Assembly (NCBI RefSeq): GCF_002165575.1
Contig: NZ_MXQF01000030.1
Location: 1-38,107 of the forward strand
Origin: Pseudoalteromonas sp. A601
GTDB lineage: Bacteria; Pseudomonadota; Gammaproteobacteria; Enterobacterales; Alteromonadaceae
Direction: 5' to 3'
Length of the DNA stretch: 38,107 nucleotides
Position numbers and translations under genes: made by a program. Numbering within the stretch: position 1 is the first letter of the stretch; each line of letters starts with the position of its first letter. The notes beneath the pieces are model-generated. The model ran no database searches. It was not told the origin of the DNA and was given only the letters and a program-made list of their open reading frames with translations. Shown here piece after piece: positions 1-7,907 of this stretch.

Positions 1-199
1 GTTCTGCATCTTGAGGTGGCTTGGGTATATAGGTTTGCTCGCCTTCAAAATCATGAATCGACGTTGCGATGGTATAACCCGCTTTTTTATCAGGGCAGAC
101 AGCATCAACCTCGTGACCCATTGCGAGCAATGCTTGAAATGGCACCATGTTTTCATAGTCTTCTACAAAATCACCGGTGAGCATAAATACTTTAGCCAT
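1..199 (-). CDS. DJ-1/PfpI family protein, N-terminal part
   Basis: Reading the minus strand from an ATG at 199 gives an open frame that runs off the window edge, about 66 residues, beginning MAKVFMLTGDFVEDYENMVP. This start, with the early G-D-F-x-E-D-Y-E and the following A-L-L-A-M-G-H-E-V-D-A-V-C-P, is typical of DJ-1/PfpI proteins (glutamine-amidotransferase fold; glyoxalase/deglycase, chaperone or peptidase-like roles). The nucleophile cysteine would lie beyond the window, so catalytic competence cannot be judged. A GGAG ribosome binding site lies about 7 bases upstream of the ATG. The exact activity is not assignable from this fragment. Confidence 0.8.
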   Translation of the reverse strand, partial: MAKVFMLTGDFVEDYENMVPFQALLAMGHEVDAVCPDKKAGYTIATSIHDFEGEQTYIPKPPQDAE

Positions 200-354
200 A
201 TTCTACTCCATGTATTATGTGTGTTGGTAGTTAGGTATACATAAAGTTGTACCTAACTATGATGAATGACAAGTAAAACATACATGCATTCTAAGTGGGT
301 AATATAGGAGTACTACACTGCAGGCTATTTTTTATAAGTGTATTGCAACAGGTT

Positions 355-367
355 TTGCAAAATGCAA
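355..367. promoter_or_regulatory. TTGCA-N3-TGCAA palindrome, copy A1
   Basis: TTGCA AAA TGCAA is a perfect 5-3-5 inverted repeat. Its centre (361) is 82 bp upstream of the GG of the sigma-54-like promoter at 441-457 and 23 bp from copy A2. It is read as a candidate activator (enhancer) site for the SypG-like regulator; binding is inferred, not shown. Confidence 0.5.
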
Positions 368-377
368 AAAAAATGTT

Positions 378-390
378 TTGCAAGTTGCAG
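378..390. promoter_or_regulatory. TTGCA-N3-TGCAA palindrome, copy A2
   Basis: TTGCA AGT TGCAG is the 5-3-5 repeat with one mismatch. Its centre (384) is 59 bp upstream of the promoter GG at 443-444. The same spacing is seen before the GT4 gene at 5335 (58 bp) and the STAS gene at 15750 (59 bp), which is the main reason to regard it as functional. Confidence 0.55.
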
Positions 391-440
391 TTAATATAAA
401 AATTATAACTATAAGTTTATAAATATCAGTTGGTTAATTT

Positions 441-457
441 TTGGAATGGAATCTGCT
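441..457 (+). promoter_or_regulatory. Sigma-54-like -24/-12 promoter of the LruC operon
   Basis: TTGGAATGGAATCTGCT has the invariant GG-N10-GC of RpoN promoters with a TTGG upstream box and a CTGCT downstream box. Transcription would start near 468, about 24 bases before the ATG at 492. It is nearly identical to the promoter proposed for the YvcK-like gene (TTGGAATGTTTTCTGCA on the minus strand). Confidence 0.6.
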
Positions 458-491
458 TCTACTGAATCAAATGACTCGATAGGGCAATAAT

Positions 492-2690
492 ATGAAATTA
501 ACGTACATAGCTGCAGTTTGTTTAGTTTCGCTTCCTTACACGGTAAGCGGTCAACCATTTGAAAGTTGCCCTAGCCAGGCATTCCTAATGCAAAATTCTA
601 AAGCACAATTATACGGTATAGATTTAGTTTCGGCCAAGCCTACAGTATTAGCTTCAGAGCTAACGTTTGGTGATGAAATTAATAATGAGGGTGTAAATGC
701 TATTGGCTTTAATTATAAAAACCAGTACATGTATGGTTTTAGTAAGCAGTCACCAACAAGTGTTGTGCAAATAGGTGAAAACTTTTCCATGACACGGCTC
801 GATGTTGAAGGGCTCCCTGAAACTAATTTTTATGTAGGTGATATTCAGGTTACAGGCTCTGGCGATGGTCAAAGTGCGACGTATTATGTTTATACCCCTA
901 ATTTGGGGCTGTATGCTGTTAATTTAGATGGTGATTTAACAAGTACCATCACTGCCACCCTTGTACCTGATACTAATACATGGAAATTAGGGATTTATGA
1001 TTTTGCATTTCATCCACATAGTAATCTTTTATACGCCGTAGAATCTAACGGTAATTTATTTGAAATCGATGTTCTTAGTAATACCAATAGGTTTATCACG
1101 CAGTTAGATATTGGTGATGATACCGGTGCGTTTGGTGCAGCGTATTTTGATGTTGCAGGGCAGTTTTATTTCAGCAATAACAAAAGCGGTAAAATTCATA
1201 AAGTAGATTTATCTCAAAGCCCCGTTAAAGATTACACCCCCGTAGCGAATGTTTTTACAGCTGGCCCCAAGTCTAGCCAAAATGATGGTGCTCGCTGCGC
1301 GATAGCCGAGGTTAAAGTAACAGATAACTCAATAGACTTTGGTGATGCACCAGCTCCTTACAGAACAAGTTTAGACAGCAGTGGTGCTCGACATTTGTTT
1401 GACCCAAATTCAGATGCAAACAACTTGGTTTATTTAGGCGCAACAGTTGATGGGGAAAACATCAACAGTGATGACGACCTAATGGCTAACCCAGTCGACG
1501 CTTCAGATGATGGTGTTAGCTTTGTTACGGCAATTTCTGCGGGCCAAGATACGCAAATTATCGTCAACGCATCGACTAGTAGTTACTTATACGCTTGGTT
1601 TGACTGGGATCAAAATGGCGCATTTAGTGAAGAAGAACGAATGCTCACCAAACAACAATTAAATGCAGGAAATAACAGCGTTGTATTTACTGTGCCACAA
1701 GATACAAAAGCAGGGCAAACATGGGCCCGGTTTAGGGTAACTGATGGGAGTGAGGCTTCTTTAATTACTGCTACAGGTGGTGTGCTTGGGGGAGAAGTGG
1801 AAGATTATGCCATTACTACATTTGCTAGTGCAGTCTACCCGAGTGAAACAGGCTGGGTCACCTTAGCATATGAAGATAAATGGCCATTTGCGGGAGATTA
1901 TGACTTTAATGACGTGGTTATTAATTATAGAACGACCTTATTACAGCAAGATGGTTTAGTGGTTAGCTATAAAATTGATGGACAATTGGTTGGTGTAGGG
2001 GCGACATATCATAACGGTTTTGCTGTGCGTCTATACGAGCAGTTAAATACTGGTTTAAAAAATGTAATTTTAAGATCTGAAGTCGATGAGCAGAACATTA
2101 GCTATGTGATTGATGGCGAAATACAAACCGGTACCTTTTTAGAAGAAGGGACAAATGACGCTATTTTAGTATTTATGCAAGACACTTGGCAGCATATTAG
2201 TAAAGACAGTGGTTGTAATTACTTTAGAACAGAAGTGAATTGTAATGAAAATAACGCCGTTGATTTTTCAATGACGATCCCACTTAAAGTACCAAAAGCG
2301 GTTGCTTTATCACCAGCGGCTTTACTTGATCCGTTTATTTTTGCAAGTGATGGTTTTTATCACGGTGACTTTTTAGATGGGAGAACAGCTCGTGGATGGG
2401 AAGTTCATATGAAAAATCAAGCTCCAAGTGAGTTATTTGACACATCCTTGTTATCAACGACAGGTGCAGATGATGCATCTAATGCACAAGCTAATTTATA
2501 TTTCCAGACCAGTACTGGGCTACCTTGGGCAATGGAGGTAGGGACACAATGGCAGCACCCCAGGGAAACGGTTGATATAACAAATGCATACACGAAGTTT
2601 GCTGTTTTTGCCGAATCTTCAGGCGCTCAAAACACACAGTGGTTTAATGATTATGTAAGCGAAAAAGTTATCAAACGAGGTGAACAATAA
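492..2690 (+). CDS. Secreted DUF6923-GEVED-LruC domain protein
   Basis: This is a 732-residue protein with a signal peptide (about 1-20, cleavage after TVSG). Three regions can be seen. Residues 25-275 are a beta-propeller-like region resembling DUF6923. Residues 282-441 are a GEVED domain, starting DFGDAPAPY and ending with the signature GEVEDY at 434-439; it contains an acidic DWDQNGAFSEEE loop at 371-382 that looks able to bind calcium. From about 453 to the end is an LruC domain (DUF4842 type) with the hallmark EDKWPFAGDYDFNDVV at 461-476. It has no sortase or PEP-CTERM tail. Proteins of this type are extracellular or surface-exposed, with no established enzymatic role. The neighbouring lipoprotein gene starts on the last base of its stop codon, so the two form an operon. 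The sigma-54-like promoter and palindromes upstream link it to the polysaccharide locus, suggesting a matrix or surface protein (inference). Confidence 0.88.
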   Translation: MKLTYIAAVCLVSLPYTVSGQPFESCPSQAFLMQNSKAQLYGIDLVSAKPTVLASELTFGDEINNEGVNAIGFNYKNQYMYGFSKQSPTSVVQIGENFSMTRLDVEGLPETNFYVGDIQVTGSGDGQSATYYVYTPNLGLYAVNLDGDLTSTITATLVPDTNTWKLGIYDFAFHPHSNLLYAVESNGNLFEIDVLSNTNRFITQLDIGDDTGAFGAAYFDVAGQFYFSNNKSGKIHKVDLSQSPVKDYTPVANVFTAGPKSSQNDGARCAIAEVKVTDNSIDFGDAPAPYRTSLDSSGARHLFDPNSDANNLVYLGATVDGENINSDDDLMANPVDASDDGVSFVTAISAGQDTQIIVNASTSSYLYAWFDWDQNGAFSEEERMLTKQQLNAGNNSVVFTVPQDTKAGQTWARFRVTDGSEASLITATGGVLGGEVEDYAITTFASAVYPSETGWVTLAYEDKWPFAGDYDFNDVVINYRTTLLQQDGLVVSYKIDGQLVGVGATYHNGFAVRLYEQLNTGLKNVILRSEVDEQNISYVIDGEIQTGTFLEEGTNDAILVFMQDTWQHISKDSGCNYFRTEVNCNENNAVDFSMTIPLKVPKAVALSPAALLDPFIFASDGFYHGDFLDGRTARGWEVHMKNQAPSELFDTSLLSTTGADDASNAQANLYFQTSTGLPWAMEVGTQWQHPRETVDITNAYTKFAVFAESSGAQNTQWFNDYVSEKVIKRGEQ

Positions 2691-3196
2691 TGGCTAAATT
2701 AACGTTACTTATTCTTATCAGCATATGCCTAGGTGGTTGTGGTGGAGGCGGGGAATCTTCAAGCGCTACTCCCCCAATTAGTGAAACCGTGTCGGACGAT
2801 ACCAATACTGATACAAATGCCGACGGAGGAGATGCAAATGAAACGGGTTCTGATACAGATACATTACAACCGTTAATGGCCGATTTAACTGTAGATGAAG
2901 AGTTTACTTTTTCTACTAAACTTCCACTTGCAATCAATGTAGATTTAAATATGGGCGAAGTAAGAGCTTACCTTAATATTTGCCAAAAAAATGTGGATGG
3001 CATAAGTGCAGATTACACTAACTGTTTATATCGTAGCCCACTAAATAATGGCCAGTTAGACACTTCGATTACGTTAAGTCGTTCTGATATAGAGCTTGTT
3101 GCAGAAATTTGGTTTTATGATACCAGTACAGATTCTCTACGCTACAATTGGCAATTTGATGAAACGAGTGAACTACAAGCATTTGAAATTAATTAA
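2690..3196 (+). CDS. Small acidic outer-membrane lipoprotein, unknown function
   Basis: This 168-residue protein has a lipoprotein signal peptide ending in the lipobox L-G-G-C (lipidated Cys17). A glycine/serine stretch and an Asp/Thr-rich low-complexity linker (about 20-60) follow. The C-terminal part (about 65-168) appears folded and contains two cysteines (N-I-C and N-C-L) that could form a disulfide. The residue after the lipid cysteine is not Asp, so outer-membrane sorting is expected. The ATG overlaps the upstream stop by one base (TAATG), with GAGGTGA as ribosome binding site inside the end of the LruC gene, so the two are translated together. I do not recognise a family. It may anchor or help secrete the LruC protein (inference from context). 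Confidence 0.8.
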   Translation: MAKLTLLILISICLGGCGGGGESSSATPPISETVSDDTNTDTNADGGDANETGSDTDTLQPLMADLTVDEEFTFSTKLPLAINVDLNMGEVRAYLNICQKNVDGISADYTNCLYRSPLNNGQLDTSITLSRSDIELVAEIWFYDTSTDSLRYNWQFDETSELQAFEIN

Positions 3197-3216
3197 GCCT
3201 CCCTAGTGCTTTTTTG

Positions 3217-3245
3217 GCTCCTTCAGAAATGAAGGGGCTTTTTTA
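3217..3245 (+). terminator. Rho-independent terminator of the LruC operon
   Basis: GCTCCTTCA (3217-3225), GAAA loop, TGAAGGGGC (3230-3238) form a 9-bp stem with one G-T pair and a tetraloop, followed by six T. It lies 21 bases after the lipoprotein stop codon. Confidence 0.9.
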
Positions 3246-3282
3246 GTTTTACTATTAAAAGTTAACTGTAGTTGAGGGTATT

Positions 3283-4197
3283 ATGAAATTGCTAATCACG
3301 TTATTTATTTGTGGCCTCTTTTTTCTTAGCTATAACCCTCATTCAGGTTATTACAGCGATCTATTATTGTCTTTCAGGTTGCATTGGTTAATCTTAGTCT
3401 TTTTGATGTCATTAGTATTAATTGTATTGCGACAATTGAGGTTAGGGGGTGTCAGCTTGATGATTACGCTAAGTGCACTGTTATTACACCTCAATGTTAT
3501 GTCTTCATTTTCAACACCGCTGAAAAGCGATCTGCAAGTGATACAGATAAATGCAAGTTACAAAAACCCTGATTTTGCTGGCCAGTTAGAGCGGCTTCAC
3601 CAGCAGCGCTGGGATATTTTAGTTTTACAGGAGTTTAGTGATCAGAATAGGGCACTGCTTGAGCCGTTTTTAAATAACTATGAATTATATGGTTACGAGG
3701 AAGTGGAAGGTGCACCCTACGGCATCATTGTTATTTCACGGATTACAATTCATAACCGTCAATTAGTACAATTAGATGGTGATAGACTAGGGTATATAAA
3801 ACTAACGTTTTTGATTGATGATGATTTCATCACGCTATATACAGCTCACCCGCCATCACCGAGAAACGAATCTTTATGGCTGCGAAGAAACTGGCTACTT
3901 AACGAATTGCTAATTGCTGTTCAGCAAGAACATACCCCATGGTTTATTGCTGGAGATTTAAATACTGTACCCTGGTCAGGCTTTTTTATTAATGAAGCCG
4001 GTAATAAATGCGCAGATCGCGCGCCATTATATGCTAGTTGGTCATTATTTGATGCGCACATAAATATCTTTACGGGCCTCCCTATTGACCATTGTATTTT
4101 AAGCGAAGAGCTTAGTTTAGTTGATTTTAAGCTAAGCAAGTTCAATGGCAGTGATCATCAATTGCTTAAATACAACCTAGCAGTTAACCAAAACTAA
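3283..4197 (+). CDS. Membrane-anchored endonuclease/exonuclease/phosphatase family protein
   Basis: The protein has 304 residues. The N-terminal 80 residues contain two or three hydrophobic segments (about 3-18, 33-50, 55-75). A DNase-I-like catalytic domain follows: QINASY strand (~85), LQEFSDQN with the metal-binding Glu (~115), YTAHPPSP with the catalytic-type His (~190), GDLNTVPWS (~225) and the terminal SDHQLLKYNL (~290). These are the expected metal and catalytic motifs of the EEP superfamily, whose members cleave phosphodiesters in nucleic acids, phospholipids or inositides; the substrate here cannot be told. A GAGG ribosome binding site precedes the ATG. Its 3' end overlaps the convergent glycosyltransferase gene by 14 bases. 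It lies after a strong terminator, so it probably has its own promoter. Confidence 0.8.
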   Translation: MKLLITLFICGLFFLSYNPHSGYYSDLLLSFRLHWLILVFLMSLVLIVLRQLRLGGVSLMITLSALLLHLNVMSSFSTPLKSDLQVIQINASYKNPDFAGQLERLHQQRWDILVLQEFSDQNRALLEPFLNNYELYGYEEVEGAPYGIIVISRITIHNRQLVQLDGDRLGYIKLTFLIDDDFITLYTAHPPSPRNESLWLRRNWLLNELLIAVQQEHTPWFIAGDLNTVPWSGFFINEAGNKCADRAPLYASWSLFDAHINIFTGLPIDHCILSEELSLVDFKLSKFNGSDHQLLKYNLAVNQN

Positions 4198-5104
4198 AAA
4201 GGTTTTTAATATCAAACAACAAGTGGCGTAAATTACGGCGGTGCGGAAATAAAGTAAATGCAGCAACAGCACGTACAAAGGCTTTAAATTTTAGTCCAAG
4301 TTCTCGATAGTACTCAGCATAGCATTCTAACATTCTCGCTTTAGCTTTACGTTTTGTATTTAAACTGGTGTTAATCGAGCTACGAGAAAGAATTTCTTGC
4401 ATCGCATTTAATCGGTTTTCTCTGTTTGCAGTAATAGAGTTTTGACGCATTAAATAGTCCATACCAATTTGTGTTGTAAAGCCAACTTCGCCAATTTTTG
4501 CAAGCTTTAGCCAACAATCCCAATCACTAGCACTTTTAAGGCTTTTATCAAAAGCGCCTACCGCCCTAATTGCTGAGCGCTTTACCATAACCGATGATGT
4601 ACCAATCACGTTAGCAAATAATAAAACACTTAATGCGTTGTCTAGCGTTTGAAATTGAGTTGATTCTGTATCGACTAACGTTTGAAACTCAGGCCAAAAG
4701 CTAAAGCAATCAATGATAGGTGTATATTCTTCGTCTACATGCATATAGTTGGTGAATGTGAGTGAGCATTGTGAATTCGCTTTCATATAATCGAGCTGAT
4801 CTTTGATTTTATTATCTACCCAGTAATCATCAGCATCCAAAAAAGCAATATACTTGCCTTGAGCTTCTTCAATTGCTCTATTTCTGGCTAATACTACGCC
4901 GGTATTAGGTTGCTCTAATAGACGAATTTGTGGAAAGGTTTGCTTGGCGATTTCGAGCCACTGCACACTGCCATCCGTAGAGCCATCATCAATCACTAAG
5001 ATTTCTAAGTTAATATCGGCCTGTTTAACAACACTGGCAATTGCTTTAGCGAGATATTGCTTACAGTTGTAGTTTGGAATGATCACACTTACTTCAATAG
5101 CCAT
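4184..5104 (-). CDS. GT2 family glycosyltransferase
   Basis: This is a 306-residue GT-A-fold glycosyltransferase. The N-terminus VSVIIPNYN, the LVIDDGSTDGS nucleotide-binding loop (~36-46) and FLDADDYW (~88-95, DxD-type metal site) are classic family 2 motifs. SDWDCWLKLAKIG (~190) is the usual acceptor-side region. It probably adds one sugar to the lipid-linked repeat unit at the cytoplasmic face of the inner membrane. It is transcribed away from the polysaccharide block at 5335 and shares the intergenic control region. A good sigma-54-like promoter (5139-5155) lies 35 bases upstream of its ATG, and AGGAA is a plausible ribosome binding site. This ties it to the same regulon even though it is on the other strand. 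Confidence 0.88.
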   Translation of the reverse strand: MAIEVSVIIPNYNCKQYLAKAIASVVKQADINLEILVIDDGSTDGSVQWLEIAKQTFPQIRLLEQPNTGVVLARNRAIEEAQGKYIAFLDADDYWVDNKIKDQLDYMKANSQCSLTFTNYMHVDEEYTPIIDCFSFWPEFQTLVDTESTQFQTLDNALSVLLFANVIGTSSVMVKRSAIRAVGAFDKSLKSASDWDCWLKLAKIGEVGFTTQIGMDYLMRQNSITANRENRLNAMQEILSRSSINTSLNTKRKAKARMLECYAEYYRELGLKFKAFVRAVAAFTLFPHRRNLRHLLFDIKNLFSFG

Positions 5105-5138
5105 AGGTTAATTTCCTAAAAGAGTTTCCTATTATGTA

Positions 5139-5155
5139 CGCAAGTTAAGCGCCAA
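5139..5155 (-). promoter_or_regulatory. Sigma-54-like promoter for the GT2 gene
   Basis: On the minus strand this reads TTGGCGCTTAACTTGCG, with GG-N10-GC, TTGGC at -24 and TTGC at -12: one of the best matches in the window to the RpoN consensus. Transcription would start near 5128, about 24 bases before the ATG at 5104. The palindrome at 5196-5208 is centred 49 bp upstream of its GG. Confidence 0.65.
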
Positions 5156-5195
5156 TAATTTTAGTGAGGATCTAGCCCGTTTTTAGTCTTTTGCT

Positions 5196-5208
5196 TTGCA
5201 TATTGCAA
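5196..5208. promoter_or_regulatory. TTGCA-N3-TGCAA palindrome, copy B, between divergent promoters
   Basis: TTGCA TAT TGCAA is a perfect 5-3-5 repeat, followed by another TTGCAA half-site at 5216-5221. The centre (5202) is 58 bp from the GG of the rightward promoter at 5258-5274 and 49 bp from that of the leftward promoter at 5139-5155. One activator site could therefore serve both genes. Confidence 0.6.
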
Positions 5209-5257
5209 TTTTTCGTTGCAATTTAACCGAAAACAGCCTTTTCAAGGAGATTTTATG

Positions 5258-5274
5258 TAGGCATAGAACTTGCG
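5258..5274 (+). promoter_or_regulatory. Sigma-54-like promoter for the first polysaccharide operon
   Basis: TAGGCATAGAACTTGCG has GGCA at -24, TTGC at -12 and exact GG-N10-GC spacing. The predicted start is near 5285, 50 bases before the ATG at 5335. The operon reading from here is close-packed through 11092. Confidence 0.65.
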
Positions 5275-5334
5275 ATGTATTGTGAATATTGTAGGTAAGT
5301 CAGTAGCAGATAAACCAGTGGTGGAGTTCATTCA

Positions 5335-6486
5335 ATGAAACACATAGGTATCGTTGTACCAAGTTTTCACATTTCTTCAGAGACATTCGTTGTCACTGAG
5401 ATTAATGCATTAGTTAAAGCCGGCCACAAAGTAAGCGTTTTAACTTTCGAAGACTTGAATGAGTGCAGTAATCTCAATAAAAATGTTGAAGTGATCATTA
5501 TTAAACGCTCGATAAGCAAAGCGTTGACCTATGCATTGAATCACCCAGTAAAAGCATTCAATGGAGCGCTTGCCGCGACTAAGTTTTCATCTATCTCTAT
5601 TATCTCTTTGTTTGGTTTAGGCTTAAACATTGGCGATATTATTAAAGAACAAAAAATATCCCACATTCATTGTCATTTCATGCATGCCCCACTTGCTTAC
5701 GCCATTGTTGGAAGTAAAACCGCGGGTATTACCGTTTCTTCAATAGGCCACGGTCACGATGTATATGTTAATGACAGTGATATTGCGCAAAAACTCTCAA
5801 TGTGCGACTTCTCTGTCGCTGTGTGTAACGACATGGTAAGTAAATTAAATGAATATAAAGCAGGTAAAGTTGAGCTTTTGCATTGCGGAGTTGATTTACA
5901 TTTATTTAACTCAAAACCAAGCCGTTTAAATGAATCAGTTAAGTTACTGTTTATTGGCCGACTTGTCGAAAAAAAGGGGTTACAGTTTTTATTTCCGGCC
6001 ATCAAAAAGCTTAGTCGTCGCTTTCCTATTACCTTGGATATTGTGGGGGATGGTCCTTTAGTTAATGATTATCGTCTTATGTGTGAAGAGCTTGGTATTA
6101 CTGAGCAGGTACGTTTTCTTGGCCGTAAAACACCTTTTTGGATCTCGCAAAATGCCGTGAATTACTCAGCTTTAGTTGCGCCATTTTGTGTGTCAGGAAA
6201 TGGTGACAGAGACACAGGACCATTAGTACTCAAAGAGGCGATGGCCAGTGGTATTCCAGTTATTACAACAGAGTTAATGGGGGCAAAGGAGATTGTTGAT
6301 GATTCAGTTGGGTTCAAGTGTGAGCCCTCAAGCATTGAAGGGCTCGAAAATGTTCTTGTCAAATTCTGTGAGCTCACACCCTACCAGCGTTATATTAAAG
6401 GTACTAACGCAAGGCGCACTGTTGCAAGTAAATACAACGCAAGTTCACAAGCTAAAAAACTATCAATGTGGGTACAAGGCCTTTAG
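5335..6486 (+). CDS. GT4 glycosyltransferase, SypJ position
   Basis: This 383-residue GT-B-fold protein starts IGIVVPSFHISSETFVVTEI and has the GT4 C-terminal half: LLFIGRLVEKKG (~205), IVGDGPL, VRFLGRK and D-x7-E ending in GPLVLKEAMASGIPVI (E301). The usual E-x7-E pair has Asp in its first position. HIHCHFMHAPLAYAIVGSK and GHGHDVYV are the acceptor-domain histidine motifs common in this family. It would transfer a hexose from a nucleotide sugar to the lipid-linked repeat unit. It is the first gene of the J-K-L-M-N-like block, with GTGGAG as ribosome binding site, and the flippase gene starts 9 bases downstream. Assignment to the SypJ position rests on gene order only. Confidence 0.87.
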   Translation: MKHIGIVVPSFHISSETFVVTEINALVKAGHKVSVLTFEDLNECSNLNKNVEVIIIKRSISKALTYALNHPVKAFNGALAATKFSSISIISLFGLGLNIGDIIKEQKISHIHCHFMHAPLAYAIVGSKTAGITVSSIGHGHDVYVNDSDIAQKLSMCDFSVAVCNDMVSKLNEYKAGKVELLHCGVDLHLFNSKPSRLNESVKLLFIGRLVEKKGLQFLFPAIKKLSRRFPITLDIVGDGPLVNDYRLMCEELGITEQVRFLGRKTPFWISQNAVNYSALVAPFCVSGNGDRDTGPLVLKEAMASGIPVITTELMGAKEIVDDSVGFKCEPSSIEGLENVLVKFCELTPYQRYIKGTNARRTVASKYNASSQAKKLSMWVQGL

Positions 6487-6494
6487 GAGTCATT

Positions 6495-7907
6495 ATGGGA
6501 GGAATAAAGCAAGTCGCATACTTTGGCGTATCTACCTTGGTGCTGAAAGGGCTGGGCTTTGCTTTGCTTCCTATTTCGACGCGTTTATTGAACCAATACC
6601 AGTTTGGTGAGCTTAACTTTTTAGTGTCTATTTCCGCTGTTTTGTCATTATTATTGTGTTTAGGCTTACCCGAGCTACTGTTTAAGCAACAGACCAAAAC
6701 ATTGATTGAAAAAAAAGCATTATTTAGAGATTGCTTTGTTATCTGTGCAGGCTTTAATTGCATATTCATTTTGCTGAGTTTTATATTTATAGATAAGCTT
6801 ACTGCGCTGCTACCAATCACTATAAACCCGTTTGATTTAAAGCTGTTGATATTAAACCTTGCAGCTTCCTCTTTGTTATCCATTATTTTTTGTTATTTTC
6901 GATACTATGAAATGGCCAAGCAGTTTTGCTGTTTAGCTATCTTACAAGGCGTTGGGCAAACGCTTCTTACTGTTTATTTATTGTGGCTTGGCTATGGTGT
7001 CACTGGGGTTATGGTGTCTGGTGCAATATGCAGTTCGTTAATTTTATTAGTGGCGCTTAACATTGTTATAAAAGAAGTGAGTGTAAGTTTTACCAACGTA
7101 AAATGGAGTGTAAGTGGCTCGAGCAGTTTGTTTTTATTAAGTATTGTCGTCTCTTCTTTATTTGTCTATGCCAATAATGGAGCGGAAAACTGGTTTATCG
7201 TTGCGAAGACTTCAAAGGAAACGCTTGCTCAGTATTATGTTGCTCTACAGTTTGCGGTGATGACTTCATTTACATTTGAACCAGTTCGAATGTGGTGGTT
7301 TGCAAGGCGCTTTAACGAGTTAAAAGCAGACAAAGAACGTTACGTTTATTTATGTGAATTAAGCTTAGAAATAGGGTTGGTACTGTGCGCCATAATGTTA
7401 ATTCTTGCACCTATAGTGTTCACGCTTATCTTGCCGTTAAGTTATCAGAGCAACACTTGGCTACTGCCGACTCTGATTCTAATTGTTGCTTTGCGACACC
7501 ATAGCGATTTGTTGAATATTGGTTGTTTTATCCACAGAAATGCTTTGTTCGTGACACTCAATAATGGAGCTAGTGCACTTATTGTACTAGGACTTTTGGC
7601 GCTACTAGTGCCTAGTTTTGGGGTGTTAGGTGCGGTTATTGCACTGCTCATTGCACAAGTATTTAAGGCATGTATGTTTTTTTATTTTAGCCAAAATTTA
7701 GAGCCTTTAGACTTTAGTGCTAAACGTTTAACTACATCATGGGTAAGCTTTATTAGCTTGTATGGTGTGTCTATTTATCATTTCAGCCATCAACTAGTAC
7801 TGCAGCTTGTAATAATGGTTATCTACCTATTCTTTTTTTACAAAAAGTATCGCGTTGAGGTGCAGCGTTTTATAACGCAGTATCGAGGGACAGCTGCCCA
7901 TGTTTAG
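6495..7907 (+). CDS. Wzx-type polysaccharide flippase, SypK-like
   Basis: A multi-spanning membrane protein of about 470 residues in the MOP (oligosaccharide flippase) superfamily, with roughly 12-14 hydrophobic segments. The opening GGIKQVAYFGVSTLVLKGLG and LLPISTRLLNQYQFGEL are typical of Wzx/RfbX proteins, which move the undecaprenyl-linked repeat unit across the inner membrane. The frame is open from 6468, but I choose the ATG at 6495 because TTTAGGAGT precedes it at proper spacing and the longer version would overlap the upstream gene. The ligase gene begins inside its last codons (8-base overlap), so this is a tightly coupled operon. It occupies the place of sypK. Confidence 0.88.
   Translation: MGGIKQVAYFGVSTLVLKGLGFALLPISTRLLNQYQFGELNFLVSISAVLSLLLCLGLPELLFKQQTKTLIEKKALFRDCFVICAGFNCIFILLSFIFIDKLTALLPITINPFDLKLLILNLAASSLLSIIFCYFRYYEMAKQFCCLAILQGVGQTLLTVYLLWLGYGVTGVMVSGAICSSLILLVALNIVIKEVSVSFTNVKWSVSGSSSLFLLSIVVSSLFVYANNGAENWFIVAKTSKETLAQYYVALQFAVMTSFTFEPVRMWWFARRFNELKADKERYVYLCELSLEIGLVLCAIMLILAPIVFTLILPLSYQSNTWLLPTLILIVALRHHSDLLNIGCFIHRNALFVTLNNGASALIVLGLLALLVPSFGVLGAVIALLIAQVFKACMFFYFSQNLEPLDFSAKRLTTSWVSFISLYGVSIYHFSHQLVLQLVIMVIYLFFFYKKYRVEVQRFITQYRGTAAHV

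Larger units (their letters stand above)
200..491. promoter_or_regulatory. Divergent intergenic control region
   Basis: This 292-base AT-rich gap separates the DJ-1 gene (leftward) from the LruC gene (rightward). It has no convincing ORF. It holds two copies of the TTGCA-N3-TGCAA palindrome (355-367 and 378-390) and a sigma-54-like promoter (441-457), listed separately. An extra TTGCA half-site is at 343-347. Nothing distinctive was seen in 200-340 beyond the DJ-1 ribosome binding site. Confidence 0.6.

Noticed and set aside
11..244. 77-residue plus-strand open frame at the window start
   Set aside because: It is the antisense shadow of the DJ-1/PfpI gene, which has a ribosome binding site and family motifs.
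6452..6883. 143-residue minus-strand frame inside the flippase gene
   Set aside because: It is antisense to a conserved membrane protein and has no family motif or ribosome binding site.
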